Positions 44,649-53,282 of a stretch of 64,000 nucleotides of DNA are shown piece by piece. The notes beneath the pieces are model-generated. The model saw nothing but the letters and a program-made list of their open reading frames with translations, ran no database searches and was not told where the DNA came from. The DNA lies in assembly GCA_018268015.1 (NCBI GenBank), contig JAFDXJ010000053.1, forward strand, positions 62,001-126,000, in the 5' to 3' direction. Positions within the stretch are counted from its first letter, which is position 1. Every line of letters begins with the position of its first letter. Origin of the DNA: Bacteroidota bacterium. Its GTDB lineage: Bacteria > Bacteroidota > Bacteroidia > Chitinophagales > Chitinophagaceae. Both the position numbers and the translations under genes were made by a program.

Positions 44649-45574
44649 CCATTTCTTTTTTCAAGAAAGATCTCTGCCATCATACAACGAACACTACCGC
44701 CTCCAATGGTTTCAATAGTAGGTATGGGAACGGGTAATAGGGTGGAATCCTGGATGATCAGGGATTTTTGTTCTTCATTTAAACAATTAAATGCCGACTG
44801 GCTCAGGATGGTAAATTTTTTGCCGGTCTTATTTTTTACCTGAAGCATATTACCTGCAAAAGCATTCATTTGAGAAATGGAAATGTCAATAATCCGTTTA
44901 TTCGTTGCATTTAAAATATGTTGAAACGCTTTTTTTTCATCCTCATCCCTGATGGTTTCCAGGCATATTACTGCATATTTTTCTCCGAGGTTCATCATGA
45001 CGTTGGTATGATAAATGGGCGTTCCGTTTTGTAAAGTGGATAAAAAGTAAACGGGCTTGTATTTTTTGTGATTTGCAAATTCAATCAAAAGATTTTTATC
45101 CGTACGTGATGAAAGGCAGGCATACATGATTTTATTTGTATGATCCATGATGATACTTCCGGTCCCTTCTAAAAAAGTATGTTCTTTTTCAAAATGGGTG
45201 TAATCTGTGACAAGATTTACCTGGTAATTTTGTTGCAAAAACTGAATGATACTTGCTCTCTTTTCAATGCGCCTGTTTTCCGCTTGCATAGGAAAAATAT
45301 ACACTTCGCCTCCGGGCATGGTTACGAGCCAATTGTTGGGAAAAATTGCATCCGGTTTTACAGGTTCTTTTGAATCCGGAAAAACAGTGACTTCAATTTG
45401 TTGACTTTGCAATTGTGCTACAAAATCATCAAATTCACGAATGGCATTTTCAAGTACCTGCTGTTTCAGCATACCTGGCTGTATTTGCTGGAATGCATTA
45501 GAGCCGGCTGTCTCCGTGTTATAACCGAAAGCCGCAGGACGAATCATGAAGATTTCGGAAGCTAAATAATCCAT
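44645..45574 (-). CDS. ctlX: Citrulline hydrolase-like protein, CtlX type (amidinotransferase fold)
   Basis: A 309-residue protein of the guanidino-group-modifying superfamily. Conserved parts are FMIRPAAFGYNTETAGSNAFQ, DAIFPNNWLVTMPGGEVYIFPM (substrate aspartate and asparagine), FLEGTGSIIMDH, IYHTNVMMNLGE with the catalytic histidine, and the catalytic cysteine near the end in GGGSVRCMMAEIF. CtlX-type enzymes hydrolyse citrulline to ornithine in some Bacteroidota. The stop of the pterin dehydratase gene overlaps its start as TAATG, so the two are coupled. Confidence 0.85.
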   Translation of the reverse strand: MDYLASEIFMIRPAAFGYNTETAGSNAFQQIQPGMLKQQVLENAIREFDDFVAQLQSQQIEVTVFPDSKEPVKPDAIFPNNWLVTMPGGEVYIFPMQAENRRIEKRASIIQFLQQNYQVNLVTDYTHFEKEHTFLEGTGSIIMDHTNKIMYACLSSRTDKNLLIEFANHKKYKPVYFLSTLQNGTPIYHTNVMMNLGEKYAVICLETIRDEDEKKAFQHILNATNKRIIDISISQMNAFAGNMLQVKNKTGKKFTILSQSAFNCLNEEQKSLIIQDSTLLPVPIPTIETIGGGSVRCMMAEIFLEKRNG

Positions 45575-45813
45575 TATTTTACACCAATTATTTGATTTAT
45601 AGCCTCAGCCAGTTTTCTGTCTTTTGCCGTAATTTTATTTCCTGCATCATGCGTATTCAGGGTAATCTCCACTTTATTGTACGTATTTTTCCAATTGGGA
45701 TGATGATTCATTTTTTCCGCCACCAGGGCTACACGAGTCATGAATGAAAATGCTTCCGAAAAATCTTTGAAAATAAATCGCTGATATAAGCCGTTCTTTT
45801 TTTCTTTCCACAT
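45574..45813 (-). CDS. Pterin-4a-carbinolamine dehydratase
   Basis: A 79-residue, short form of the dehydratase that regenerates quinonoid dihydrobiopterin after aromatic amino acid hydroxylation. Active-site residues are in [28 protein letters not shown], matching the EKxxHHPxW...V.I.L.THdaG.T pattern, then [12 protein letters not shown]. No phenylalanine hydroxylase gene is in the window. It is 17 bases after the IPExxxVDY gene and overlaps ctlX by one base. Confidence 0.92.
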   Translation of the reverse strand: MWKEKKNGLYQRFIFKDFSEAFSFMTRVALVAEKMNHHPNWKNTYNKVEITLNTHDAGNKITAKDRKLAEAINQIIGVK

Positions 45814-45830
45814 AAAATATCATTTAATAG

Positions 45831-46268
45831 TTATTCGAATACCAGGTTTCCGCGGGTTTTTATCTTTTCATTAGTCAGTTCTGCAACCAATTGCACACTC
45901 GGGATTTCTTTGAGTGTGATAATTAAATTTTTGGCATCTTCTTCTTTTAACTGGTCTCCTTTCATCAGCCATAAGAAGTCAATATGTTTAAATTCCGGTA
46001 ATAAAAATTCACCATCACAATTGTTATGGTAAATATAATGACTCAACTGACTGTTATCATTATAAAAAGAATATACCGGGAAAAAATAATTCCTGCTTTT
46101 GCGCCTGATATGAATATCAATATTTTTATCCAAACGAAAATCAAAATGCAAATAGTGATTCATCATCCAGCAAAAACGGTAATTCTTGGCTGTAGATACA
46201 ATGCCCAATAATCGTACATCGTCAAAAAAATCGTTGGTCAGGCTGTCTATTTGCAGGATCTCATTCAC
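45831..46268 (-). CDS. IPExxxVDY family protein
   Basis: A 145-residue cytosolic protein of a Bacteroidota-specific family of unknown function. The name-giving motif is seen as LPEFKHIDFLWL (residues ~91-102). The N-terminal half holds YRFCWMMNHYLHFDFRL, also typical. The start is GTG at 46268. It leads a minus-strand run with the pterin dehydratase and ctlX; nothing in it explains that grouping. Confidence 0.8.
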   Translation of the reverse strand: MNEILQIDSLTNDFFDDVRLLGIVSTAKNYRFCWMMNHYLHFDFRLDKNIDIHIRRKSRNYFFPVYSFYNDNSQLSHYIYHNNCDGEFLLPEFKHIDFLWLMKGDQLKEEDAKNLIITLKEIPSVQLVAELTNEKIKTRGNLVFE

Positions 46269-46291
46269 AAAAACAGGTTAGGTCAAAATGA

Positions 46292-47947
46292 TTAAAATTC
46301 AAGTTCAAATATTTTCTCTTCCGTGCCACGTAATATGTGCAATGTTGTCTTATCACCTTTTTTGAAATGCTGTAATGCCGTCATATAAGACATGACATCT
46401 ACAAATTTATATTCACCCAATTGCAATAAAACATCACCCGCTTTCAAGCCGATATGTTCAGCAATTTTACCTTTACTAACGCCATCAATACGCATACCCG
46501 TACCGGTATATCCATAATCGGGAATTACACCAAGCGTTACAGGCAATGATACGGAACGCATTTCCATATCACGCGTTTTGGCAAAACTTAGTTTACCTTT
46601 TGAATCTGTAGCTTCAATGAGTTTTACAATGTAATCTATAATTTCTACTTCACCGGAATAATTGATTTTATCCCAGTCGTCCGTAGCTTTATGATAATCG
46701 GGATGGCTATTTGTAAAGAAAAATAAAACAGGAATACTATCACGGTAAAAACTGGCATGATCACTGGGGCCACTCCCACTGCTATCGAGTTTTATAACGA
46801 GATTTTTATCTGGTGTAACAGAAAAAATATTTCCCCAGTCAGGTGAAGTGCCATAACCGCCAATAGTGAGTTTTCGGGCCGTATCATAGCGGCCAATCAT
46901 ATCCATATTGATCATGTAGTTGGGTGATATGTTGATACTGGGATGTTCTAACCAATATTTTGACCCAAACAGACCAAGCTCTTCACCGGAAAAAGCAATG
47001 AATAAATAATTATTATTTTTTGCTTTTGAATTTTGCAAAATTCGTGACAGCTCAATCACTGCTGCGGTGCCGCTTGCATTGTCATCAGCGCCATTATGAA
47101 TTTGTCCATACCCATCGAGGCTGTTATTGTCTTCGCCATATCCAAGATGATCAAAATGACCACCAATAATAACGGTAGTGGGAGCATTATTATTAATAAA
47201 CGCGATAACATTCCGGGCCTTCCTGGAAACATGTTCCAGGCCTGTCATACAGGAAATGGAAAAATAGGATGTAATATCGTTGAAATATTTCTGCATGCCT
47301 TCATGTGTTATATATAAAACAGGAATACCTAATGCTGCAGTAGTATCATTTTTATTATATAAAACATTGTCTGTAATAGAAGTTGAGTTGTAAATGATCA
47401 GAGCAGTAGCTTTTTTATCTCGAGCCTCTTGTACTTCTTTTTTGATGGCATCCATAACATCAAAATGTGGGTTTTGAGCATTGTCTTCCAGTAAATATTT
47501 TAAATCAAAGAACCAGGGCTCGCCCCGTTCATTCACGCTGGGGGACACATTTCCGGAAATGGTGGCATTGGATGTGAAGGATAAGGGAAAGTATTCTTTT
47601 CGTAATTCCATGGAATCTCCGTTGACCAGAAAATAATTTTTATGGTCAGCCATTTGCTTTCCTTCATCAATGGAAAATTCCTGTATATATCCATTCGTAC
47701 CTGCACTTTTTACATGGTATTTTTCGAATTGATTGCTGATATATTCCATGGCAAGTACTTCGCCCATAGTACCGGTTCTACGGCCTTCCAGCTTATCACT
47801 GGCCAGATATTTAATATGCGCTTCAATATGGTCATAGGTTATTTTATCTTCTTTCAGTTTTGCTTTTTTTTCTTTTTTAGATTGTGCAATCCCCAGAGTA
47901 GGTATAATAAGGAGCAGAACCAAGATTTTTTTATACATGCGTGGCAT
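46292..47947 (-). CDS. M28 family metallopeptidase with C-terminal PDZ domain
   Basis: A 551-residue exported aminopeptidase-like protein with a signal peptide (KILVLLLIIPTLGIAQS). The M28 domain has zinc ligands in GGHFDHLGYG, HNGADDNASGTA, FSGEELGLFGS, NMDMIGRYD and SHPDYHKATDD; a PA-like insertion precedes it (residues ~115-245). A PDZ domain forms the C-terminus (GMRIDGVSKGKIAEHIGLKAGDVLLQLG). The PDZ fusion suggests binding of protein partners or substrates in the periplasm. It is divergent from feoB across 217 bases. Confidence 0.92.
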   Translation of the reverse strand: MPRMYKKILVLLLIIPTLGIAQSKKEKKAKLKEDKITYDHIEAHIKYLASDKLEGRRTGTMGEVLAMEYISNQFEKYHVKSAGTNGYIQEFSIDEGKQMADHKNYFLVNGDSMELRKEYFPLSFTSNATISGNVSPSVNERGEPWFFDLKYLLEDNAQNPHFDVMDAIKKEVQEARDKKATALIIYNSTSITDNVLYNKNDTTAALGIPVLYITHEGMQKYFNDITSYFSISCMTGLEHVSRKARNVIAFINNNAPTTVIIGGHFDHLGYGEDNNSLDGYGQIHNGADDNASGTAAVIELSRILQNSKAKNNNYLFIAFSGEELGLFGSKYWLEHPSINISPNYMINMDMIGRYDTARKLTIGGYGTSPDWGNIFSVTPDKNLVIKLDSSGSGPSDHASFYRDSIPVLFFFTNSHPDYHKATDDWDKINYSGEVEIIDYIVKLIEATDSKGKLSFAKTRDMEMRSVSLPVTLGVIPDYGYTGTGMRIDGVSKGKIAEHIGLKAGDVLLQLGEYKFVDVMSYMTALQHFKKGDKTTLHILRGTEEKIFELEF

Positions 47948-47957
47948 TTTATAATGG

Positions 47958-47965
47958 CAAAAATA
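47958..47965 (-). promoter_or_regulatory. -7 promoter element of the M28 peptidase gene
   Basis: On the minus strand TATTTTTG matches TAnnTTTG and ends 10 bases before the ATG at 47947. Confidence 0.5.
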
Positions 47966-48011
47966 AGATTTGTAAAAGATGAACGGTTTTTTTCAGCTCG
48001 GAAATTTAAAG

Positions 48012-48070
48012 TTTACAATGATACACAACTCCCTTGAGCCGGATTTATTTTATTGTAAAGCAATTGTAAA
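48012..48070. repeat. Repeated 8-mer ATTGTAAA between the M28 and feoB genes
   Basis: TTTACAAT (48012-48019) is the reverse complement of two direct copies of ATTGTAAA (48052-48059 and 48063-48070), which are spaced 11 bases apart, about one helical turn. A related TTTGTAAA is at 47970-47977. The cluster lies 70-130 bases upstream of the feoB -7 element and may bind a regulator. Confidence 0.4.
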
Positions 48071-48139
48071 AAAGGCCATACAGTGAAGTATTATCATGAA
48101 ATAAAGTCCATGCTGATATAAAGATCCAAATGAAGGATG

Positions 48140-48147
48140 TAAATTTG
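48140..48147 (+). promoter_or_regulatory. -7 promoter element of feoB
   Basis: TAAATTTG matches TAnnTTTG exactly and ends 17 bases before the TTG start at 48165. Confidence 0.55.
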
Positions 48148-48164
48148 CAGGCTAATAAAAATTA

Positions 48165-50285
48165 TTGCTTTCTAAAAATATTCATATTGCGCTCGTTGGT
48201 AATCCAAACAGTGGTAAATCATCCTTGTTTAATGCGCTTACCGGACTAAACCAAAAGACCGGAAATTTTCCCGGGGTAACAGTGGATAAAAAAACAGGGC
48301 GTTTCCATTTATCCGGAAAAAAGGAAGCTATCATTACAGATCTGCCGGGAACCTACAGTCTTTATCCCCGCCGGGAAGATGAATGGGTTGCCTACAGGGT
48401 CATGATGCAGGTAGATAAAACGACGGAGGCGGATATCATTTTGCTTGTTGTTGATGCCAGTAATTTAAAAAGGAATTTGCTTTTTTGCAGCCAGGTAATA
48501 GACTTGAAGAGGCCGGTGATTATTGCACTTACCATGATGGATATTGCTCGTAAAAAAGGAATTGAAGTGGATATTGAAGGCTTAGAAAGAGATATGGGCG
48601 TACCCGTAGTTGCGGTGAATCCAAGAAAAACTAAAACGGTAGAACCGCTGAAAAAGCTGATAGCACAATATATTAAGCACCCCTACATACCTTCCCAGAT
48701 TGATTTTGTTGACACGCGGCCATCTGATAAAGAGGCCATAATTGCCGTAAAAAAAATCTATCCGGCCATTGGAGATTATGCGGCACAGCATTATTTAATC
48801 AATCATGAAAATTTTCCTTTAACAGAAAAAGAACAGGAAACCATAGAGCAAATTGAAGTGGATCATCAATTCAATCCAAGTAAAACGCAGGCGGAGGAAA
48901 TTGTTAAACGGTATTCAAGAATCAAACAAATCATGCAGCAAAACGTAGTGGAGCCTGATCCGCTGCAAAAAAAATTATTCACGGAGAAACTGGATAATTT
49001 ATTGATGCATAAAATATGGGGTTACCTTATTTTGTTGATCGTTTTGTTTTTACTTTTTCAAAGTATTTTCTGGCTGGCGCAATATCCGATGAATGCCATT
49101 GATTGGAGTTTTTCCCAAATAACCGGATTTTTTAATAGTATTTTACCAACAACCTGGTGGAGTGATTTACTAGTCAATGGCCTAATTGCCGGATTAAATG
49201 GTATCCTCGTATTTGTGCCTCAAATCATGATTTTATTTGGCCTCATTACAATCCTTGAAGATACCGGTTATATGGCGCGTATCAGCTTTTTGAGTGATAA
49301 ACTGATGCGTAAAGTGGGCCTGAATGGGAAAAGTGTAATGCCTATGATCAGTGGATTTGCTTGCGCAGTACCGGCAATCATGAGTGCCAGGAACATTGAA
49401 AATCAAAAAGAAAGATTATTAACTATTTTAGTCACGCCCCTGATGAGTTGTAGTGCACGATTGCCTGTTTATACAATATTAATTTCACTGGTCGTACCGA
49501 ATCATTTTTATTTTGGCTTTCTGAGTTTACAGGGTTTAGTGATGATGGCTTTATATATGATGGGTACAGTGATGGCATTACTGGTGAGTTATGTTTTGAA
49601 ATGGATGATTCATTTAAAAGAGAAAAGTTTTTTCATTTTGGAATTACCGGTATATCGAGTACCTCGCTGGAAAAATGTAGGTGTTACTATGGTCGCTAAG
49701 GCTAAAATTTTTGTGGTTGATGCCGGGAAAATCATCATCATGATCAGTTTATTATTGTGGTTTCTTAGCAGTTATGGCCCTTCCGCCAGAATGAAAAGTA
49801 TTGAAACGAAATATGCTACACTTGAACAGCAGGCTACAACACCAGAAATGCATACACATTGGGAAAAACAATATAACACTGAAAAACTGCAAAACTCTTA
49901 TGCCGGTATCTTGGGTAAAGCAATTGAACCCGGCATTCGCCCGCTGGGATTTGACTGGAAAATAGGAATTGCCTTGATCACTTCTTTTGCCGCTCGAGAA
50001 GTTTTTGTGGGTACAATGGCAACGATTTATAGTGTGGAAGATAATAATAATTCCACCTTGCAGGAAAAAATGCGGAATGCGGTAAGGGAAGATGGCACCA
50101 AAGTATATACCCTTGCAACAGCATTATCCCTGATGGTATTTTATGTCTTAGCCATGCAATGTATGAGTACACTTGCTGTAGTAAAACGAGAATTAAAGAG
50201 TTGGAAATGGCCGGTTTTTCAATTCATTTATATGACCGGACTAGCCTATTTATTTAGCTTCCTGGTTTATCAGGCCTTTTCTTAA
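48165..50285 (+). CDS. feoB: Ferrous iron transporter FeoB
   Basis: A 706-residue inner-membrane Fe(II) importer. The N-terminal G domain has G1 GNPNSGKSS (residues 11-19), the G2 region TGNFPGVTVDKKTG, G3 DLPGTYSL and G4 TMMD. A helical linker follows to residue ~275, then about eight membrane segments with the Gate motif GLNGKSVMPMISGFACAVPAIMSAR. The start is TTG 48165, with the -7 element just upstream. No FeoA domain is fused and feoA is 42 kb away. Confidence 0.95.
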   Translation: MLSKNIHIALVGNPNSGKSSLFNALTGLNQKTGNFPGVTVDKKTGRFHLSGKKEAIITDLPGTYSLYPRREDEWVAYRVMMQVDKTTEADIILLVVDASNLKRNLLFCSQVIDLKRPVIIALTMMDIARKKGIEVDIEGLERDMGVPVVAVNPRKTKTVEPLKKLIAQYIKHPYIPSQIDFVDTRPSDKEAIIAVKKIYPAIGDYAAQHYLINHENFPLTEKEQETIEQIEVDHQFNPSKTQAEEIVKRYSRIKQIMQQNVVEPDPLQKKLFTEKLDNLLMHKIWGYLILLIVLFLLFQSIFWLAQYPMNAIDWSFSQITGFFNSILPTTWWSDLLVNGLIAGLNGILVFVPQIMILFGLITILEDTGYMARISFLSDKLMRKVGLNGKSVMPMISGFACAVPAIMSARNIENQKERLLTILVTPLMSCSARLPVYTILISLVVPNHFYFGFLSLQGLVMMALYMMGTVMALLVSYVLKWMIHLKEKSFFILELPVYRVPRWKNVGVTMVAKAKIFVVDAGKIIIMISLLLWFLSSYGPSARMKSIETKYATLEQQATTPEMHTHWEKQYNTEKLQNSYAGILGKAIEPGIRPLGFDWKIGIALITSFAAREVFVGTMATIYSVEDNNNSTLQEKMRNAVREDGTKVYTLATALSLMVFYVLAMQCMSTLAVVKRELKSWKWPVFQFIYMTGLAYLFSFLVYQAFS

Positions 50286-50495
50286 ATGATTGATTCTTCC
50301 TTATTCTATACCTCTTTTTTTAGAAGGATTTTATTCAAAAATCTCTTGAGAAAACTATCATTTTTATTGTTTTCATCATTATATTTTACCACTCATCATT
50401 CTGGTATTTTTGATTTATTTTTATAAATAATTGTAAATCAATAATATATCATTTTATATAGTATTATTTCCTACAAATTACTAAAATAAACTTGG

Positions 50496-50514
50496 TACTA
50501 TGTGATACATAGTA
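50496..50514. promoter_or_regulatory. Perfect 19-base palindrome, likely PadR operator
   Basis: TACTATGT (50496-50503) and ACATAGTA (50507-50514) are perfect inverted arms around GAT. It covers the -33 region of the promoter at 50528-50535. Known PadR operators contain ATGT/ACAT half-sites, as seen here, though usually with wider spacing. Confidence 0.6.
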
Positions 50515-50527
50515 TTAAAAAACCATT

Positions 50528-50535
50528 TACCTTTG
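50528..50535 (+). promoter_or_regulatory. -7 promoter element of padR-pspC
   Basis: TACCTTTG matches TAnnTTTG. It sits between the two palindromes. Confidence 0.55.
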
Positions 50536-50537
50536 TT

Positions 50538-50552
50538 TTATCATTGTGATAA
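50538..50552. promoter_or_regulatory. Second palindrome at the padR transcription start
   Basis: TTATCA (50538-50543) and TGATAA (50547-50552) are inverted around TTG, just after the -7 element, at the expected transcript start. The sequence differs from the first palindrome, so it may bind another protein. Confidence 0.4.
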
Positions 50553-50643
50553 CTGACTGGTAACAGAAGAACATAATGAACCGGCTTCAATAAATTTAAA
50601 AAAACATTTTGCAGGAAACTGCGAAAAATTAAAAACCCGGAAT

Positions 50644-51012
50644 ATGGATATTCAAAACACACAGAGCCAAATGCGAAAAGGAGTATTGGAGTTTTGCATT
50701 TTATCTATCATCCGTCATGGGGAAGTGTACCCTAGTGATATAGTAGAAAAAATGAAAGCAGCCAATCTTCACATTTTAGAAGGAACATTATATCCTTTAC
50801 TTACCCGTTTAAAAAATGCGGGAGTTCTATCATACAGGTGGGTTGAAAGTAATAGTGGGCCGCCCCGGAAATATTTTCTCATGACCGAAAATGGGTTGGC
50901 CTTTTACCAAGAACTTGAAAAAACCTGGGAAGAACTGGCAGGAGCTGTGAAAGCACTCACACAAATGTCATCAGAAAATATAGAAACAGAAACACCTAAC
51001 CACAACCAATAA
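50644..51012 (+). CDS. PadR family transcriptional regulator
   Basis: A 122-residue winged-helix regulator: LEFCILSIIRHGEVYPSDIVEKMKAANLHILEGTLYPLLTRLKNAGVLSYRW is the PadR N-terminal domain with the typical EGTLYPLLxRL block, then SGPPRKYFLMTENG for the wing. The short C-terminus fits the PadR-s2 subgroup. It is followed after 10 bases by the PspC-domain gene, a common pairing in Bacteroidota, and probably represses both through the palindrome at 50496-50514. Confidence 0.95.
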   Translation: MDIQNTQSQMRKGVLEFCILSIIRHGEVYPSDIVEKMKAANLHILEGTLYPLLTRLKNAGVLSYRWVESNSGPPRKYFLMTENGLAFYQELEKTWEELAGAVKALTQMSSENIETETPNHNQ

Positions 51013-51022
51013 AACTTGAAAT

Positions 51023-53128
51023 ATGAAAAAGGTAATAAATATCAACTTCCAGGGACGGGTAGTACCTATAGAAGAAACTGCTTATGATATGCTTAAGCAA
51101 TATATTGAGAGCCTGCAACAATACTTTTCAAACGAAGAAGGCAGTGATGAAATCATCAATGATATAGAAGGACGTATAGCAGAACTTTTTTCTGAAACTT
51201 TAAAGAAAGGAAGTACCTGCATTACGGATGATGATGTAGAGGCCATCATAAAGAGTATGGGCCGTCCGGCAGATTTTGAAGCGGATGAAATAAACCTGCA
51301 ATCTAAAGTAGAAAATGAAAACCGTAAATCACAATCTGAATCAAAAGATTCAGGCGGGGAAAATACCACGCCACCTCCCCCACATCGTTTGTACCGCGAT
51401 GAAAATGATAAAGTAGTGGCAGGTGTTTGCGCCGGGCTGGCCAATTATTTTAATATTGACCGTGTAGTCGTTCGGATTTTATTTGTTATTTTCTTTGGTG
51501 CATTATTTATACCATACCTGATCTTATGGGTGGCTGTTCCCAGTACCGCATCTACCGTTATCGGATCTACCAGGAAGAGATTATACCGTGACCCGGAGAA
51601 TTGCATGATTGGGGGCGTGTGCAGTGGGATTGCGCATTACTTTAATATCAATATTTGGATCCCCAGAGTTATTTTTTTAATTCCATTTATTACCTTCTTA
51701 TTCAGATGGTCTCATTTTGGTCCCTGGAATTTTCCAAGTATTATCAATTTTACTTTCAGCCCAGGTGCTACAATTATATATATCATCTTATGGATAGCAA
51801 TCCCAGAAGCGAAATCCACTTCTGAAAAGCTGGAAATGAAAGGGGAGAAAGTGGATTTAAACAGTATAAAAACAACCATTCAGCAGGACATGGCCGGTGT
51901 AAAAGATCGTGCAAAAAAATTTGGCGCTGAAGTGAAAGAAAGAGCTCAGGAAATTGGGTCTTCTCTTAGTCAAAGAAGTAAATCTACGGCCAGTGAAGCA
52001 ATTTCCGCAGGAAGAAGGAGTAGTGGCGGACTTGGGAAAGTAATCATCTTATTATTTAAAATCTTTGCCTATTTCATTTTAGGATGTATTGTTATTTCAC
52101 TGGTCATTGCATTATTAACGATGGGTATTTCATTTGCCGGCTTTCTACCTTATAAAGTGTACCTTATCAATGATGGCTGGCAAACCGTTTACCTGTGGGG
52201 TACATTGCTTTTGTTTATATGGGTGCCGGTTATAGGTATTATTACCTGGATAATCCGGAGAATTGCAAATACCAAATCCCATAGCAATTTTATGACTTAT
52301 ACATTTATTGCATTATGGACCTTGGGGTGGGCTAGTATGATATTGCTCGTTTCATCTTTGACGAGAGATTTCGGCTCTCATAATACACCCAGGGAAGAAG
52401 TAGTGTCACTTGAGAACCCATTGGTGAATAAATTAGAATTAAAAAATGCAAGCAATACCAATGATTTTATCAGAAGCCGTTGGTGGCATTTTGAACCATT
52501 CGTCAACATTGATGAGGATACTATTTTCTTGAAAAATAATAAGATAAAAATAGTAAAATCACTGACAGATAGCTTTAGTGTAAAAATGTTTCGTGTATCC
52601 AATGGCTCTTCCAGGCCCGAAGCAAATGCATTGGCTAATAAAATAAATTACCCGATTTATCAAAAGGATTCTAGTTTATTCTTTGGAACAGGGATCGCCA
52701 TTACACCAAAAGAAAAATTCCGGAACCAGGGAGTATATATTACCATAGCAGTACCTGTTGGCAAAAGAATTATTATTGATAAAAATGTGGGATGGAATGA
52801 TTATAGCAGCTTTCACTTTGGAAATGATTTTGATGATTATAATTGGAGAAACTTTAATGATGAGGGTTTAGACTGGGATCATAATGTAGAATATATTATG
52901 ACGGAAAGCGGTCTTAAACGGGTACACCCGGCATTAAATGATCAAGATGATCAGGATGAAGATAAGGAGCAGGGAGAAAACCCGTCTCCATCGCAGGATT
53001 CCGTTTATCGCTATAAGCAACCCCGACAGTCAAATGATTCTTTGAAAAAAGTATCTGCAAATACAGTTGAAAAGGAAAAAGTAAATATCCCAATGTCCTC
53101 ACTTTTTATGCAACGTTTTTTGATTTAA
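51023..53128 (+). CDS. PspC-domain membrane protein with two PspC repeats
   Basis: A 701-residue envelope protein. Residues 1-90 form a cytosolic domain with IEGRIAELFSETL and ITDDDVEAIIKSMGRPADFE. Two PspC domains follow (about 117-175 and 185-265), each starting with RLYRD and GVCxGxAxYFNI and holding a membrane helix. A charged segment (275-330) leads to three more hydrophobic segments (about 345-370, 390-410 and 425-445) and a ~240-residue C-terminal region with an acidic stretch DDQDEDKEQGE. PspC proteins sense or protect the inner membrane under stress. Confidence 0.88.
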   Translation: MKKVININFQGRVVPIEETAYDMLKQYIESLQQYFSNEEGSDEIINDIEGRIAELFSETLKKGSTCITDDDVEAIIKSMGRPADFEADEINLQSKVENENRKSQSESKDSGGENTTPPPPHRLYRDENDKVVAGVCAGLANYFNIDRVVVRILFVIFFGALFIPYLILWVAVPSTASTVIGSTRKRLYRDPENCMIGGVCSGIAHYFNINIWIPRVIFLIPFITFLFRWSHFGPWNFPSIINFTFSPGATIIYIILWIAIPEAKSTSEKLEMKGEKVDLNSIKTTIQQDMAGVKDRAKKFGAEVKERAQEIGSSLSQRSKSTASEAISAGRRSSGGLGKVIILLFKIFAYFILGCIVISLVIALLTMGISFAGFLPYKVYLINDGWQTVYLWGTLLLFIWVPVIGIITWIIRRIANTKSHSNFMTYTFIALWTLGWASMILLVSSLTRDFGSHNTPREEVVSLENPLVNKLELKNASNTNDFIRSRWWHFEPFVNIDEDTIFLKNNKIKIVKSLTDSFSVKMFRVSNGSSRPEANALANKINYPIYQKDSSLFFGTGIAITPKEKFRNQGVYITIAVPVGKRIIIDKNVGWNDYSSFHFGNDFDDYNWRNFNDEGLDWDHNVEYIMTESGLKRVHPALNDQDDQDEDKEQGENPSPSQDSVYRYKQPRQSNDSLKKVSANTVEKEKVNIPMSSLFMQRFLI

Positions 53129-53150
53129 ACTCGGTTAAGGTTGGGAAAAG

Positions 53151-53184
53151 AAGAGTCCTGTTCCATTTTTGGAATGGGATTCTT
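53151..53184 (+). terminator. Long hairpin after the PspC gene
   Basis: AAGAGTCCTGTTCCA (53151-53165) and TGGAATGGGATTCTT (53170-53184) form a 15-pair stem with three G-T wobbles and a TTTT loop. A T-rich stretch follows only about 20 bases later, so it may be a 3'-end protecting hairpin as well as a terminator. Confidence 0.55.
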
Positions 53185-53225
53185 TGTGAATGGATGTTTT
53201 ATTTTTTAATGGTCATTTGTTCGCT

Positions 53226-53233
53226 TATTTTTG
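53226..53233 (+). promoter_or_regulatory. -7 promoter element of gcvT
   Basis: TATTTTTG matches TAnnTTTG and ends 49 bases before the ATG at 53283. Confidence 0.45.
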
Positions 53234-53282
53234 TTTGCAGGAAGAAAAGCACCTTCGTAATTTTATCAATAAAAAATAATGT

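Larger units (their letters stand above)
50286..50643. other. Non-coding gap between feoB and padR with two palindromes
   Basis: No gene is visible in this 358-base AT-rich stretch and no clear terminator for feoB. It carries two perfect palindromes and a -7 element, listed separately. Transcription from that element would give a leader of about 100 bases before padR, long for this window. Confidence 0.6.

Noticed and set aside
53216..53233. TTTG close to the gcvT -7 element as its -33 element
   Set aside because: The gap is 6 bases, far from the required 19-21.
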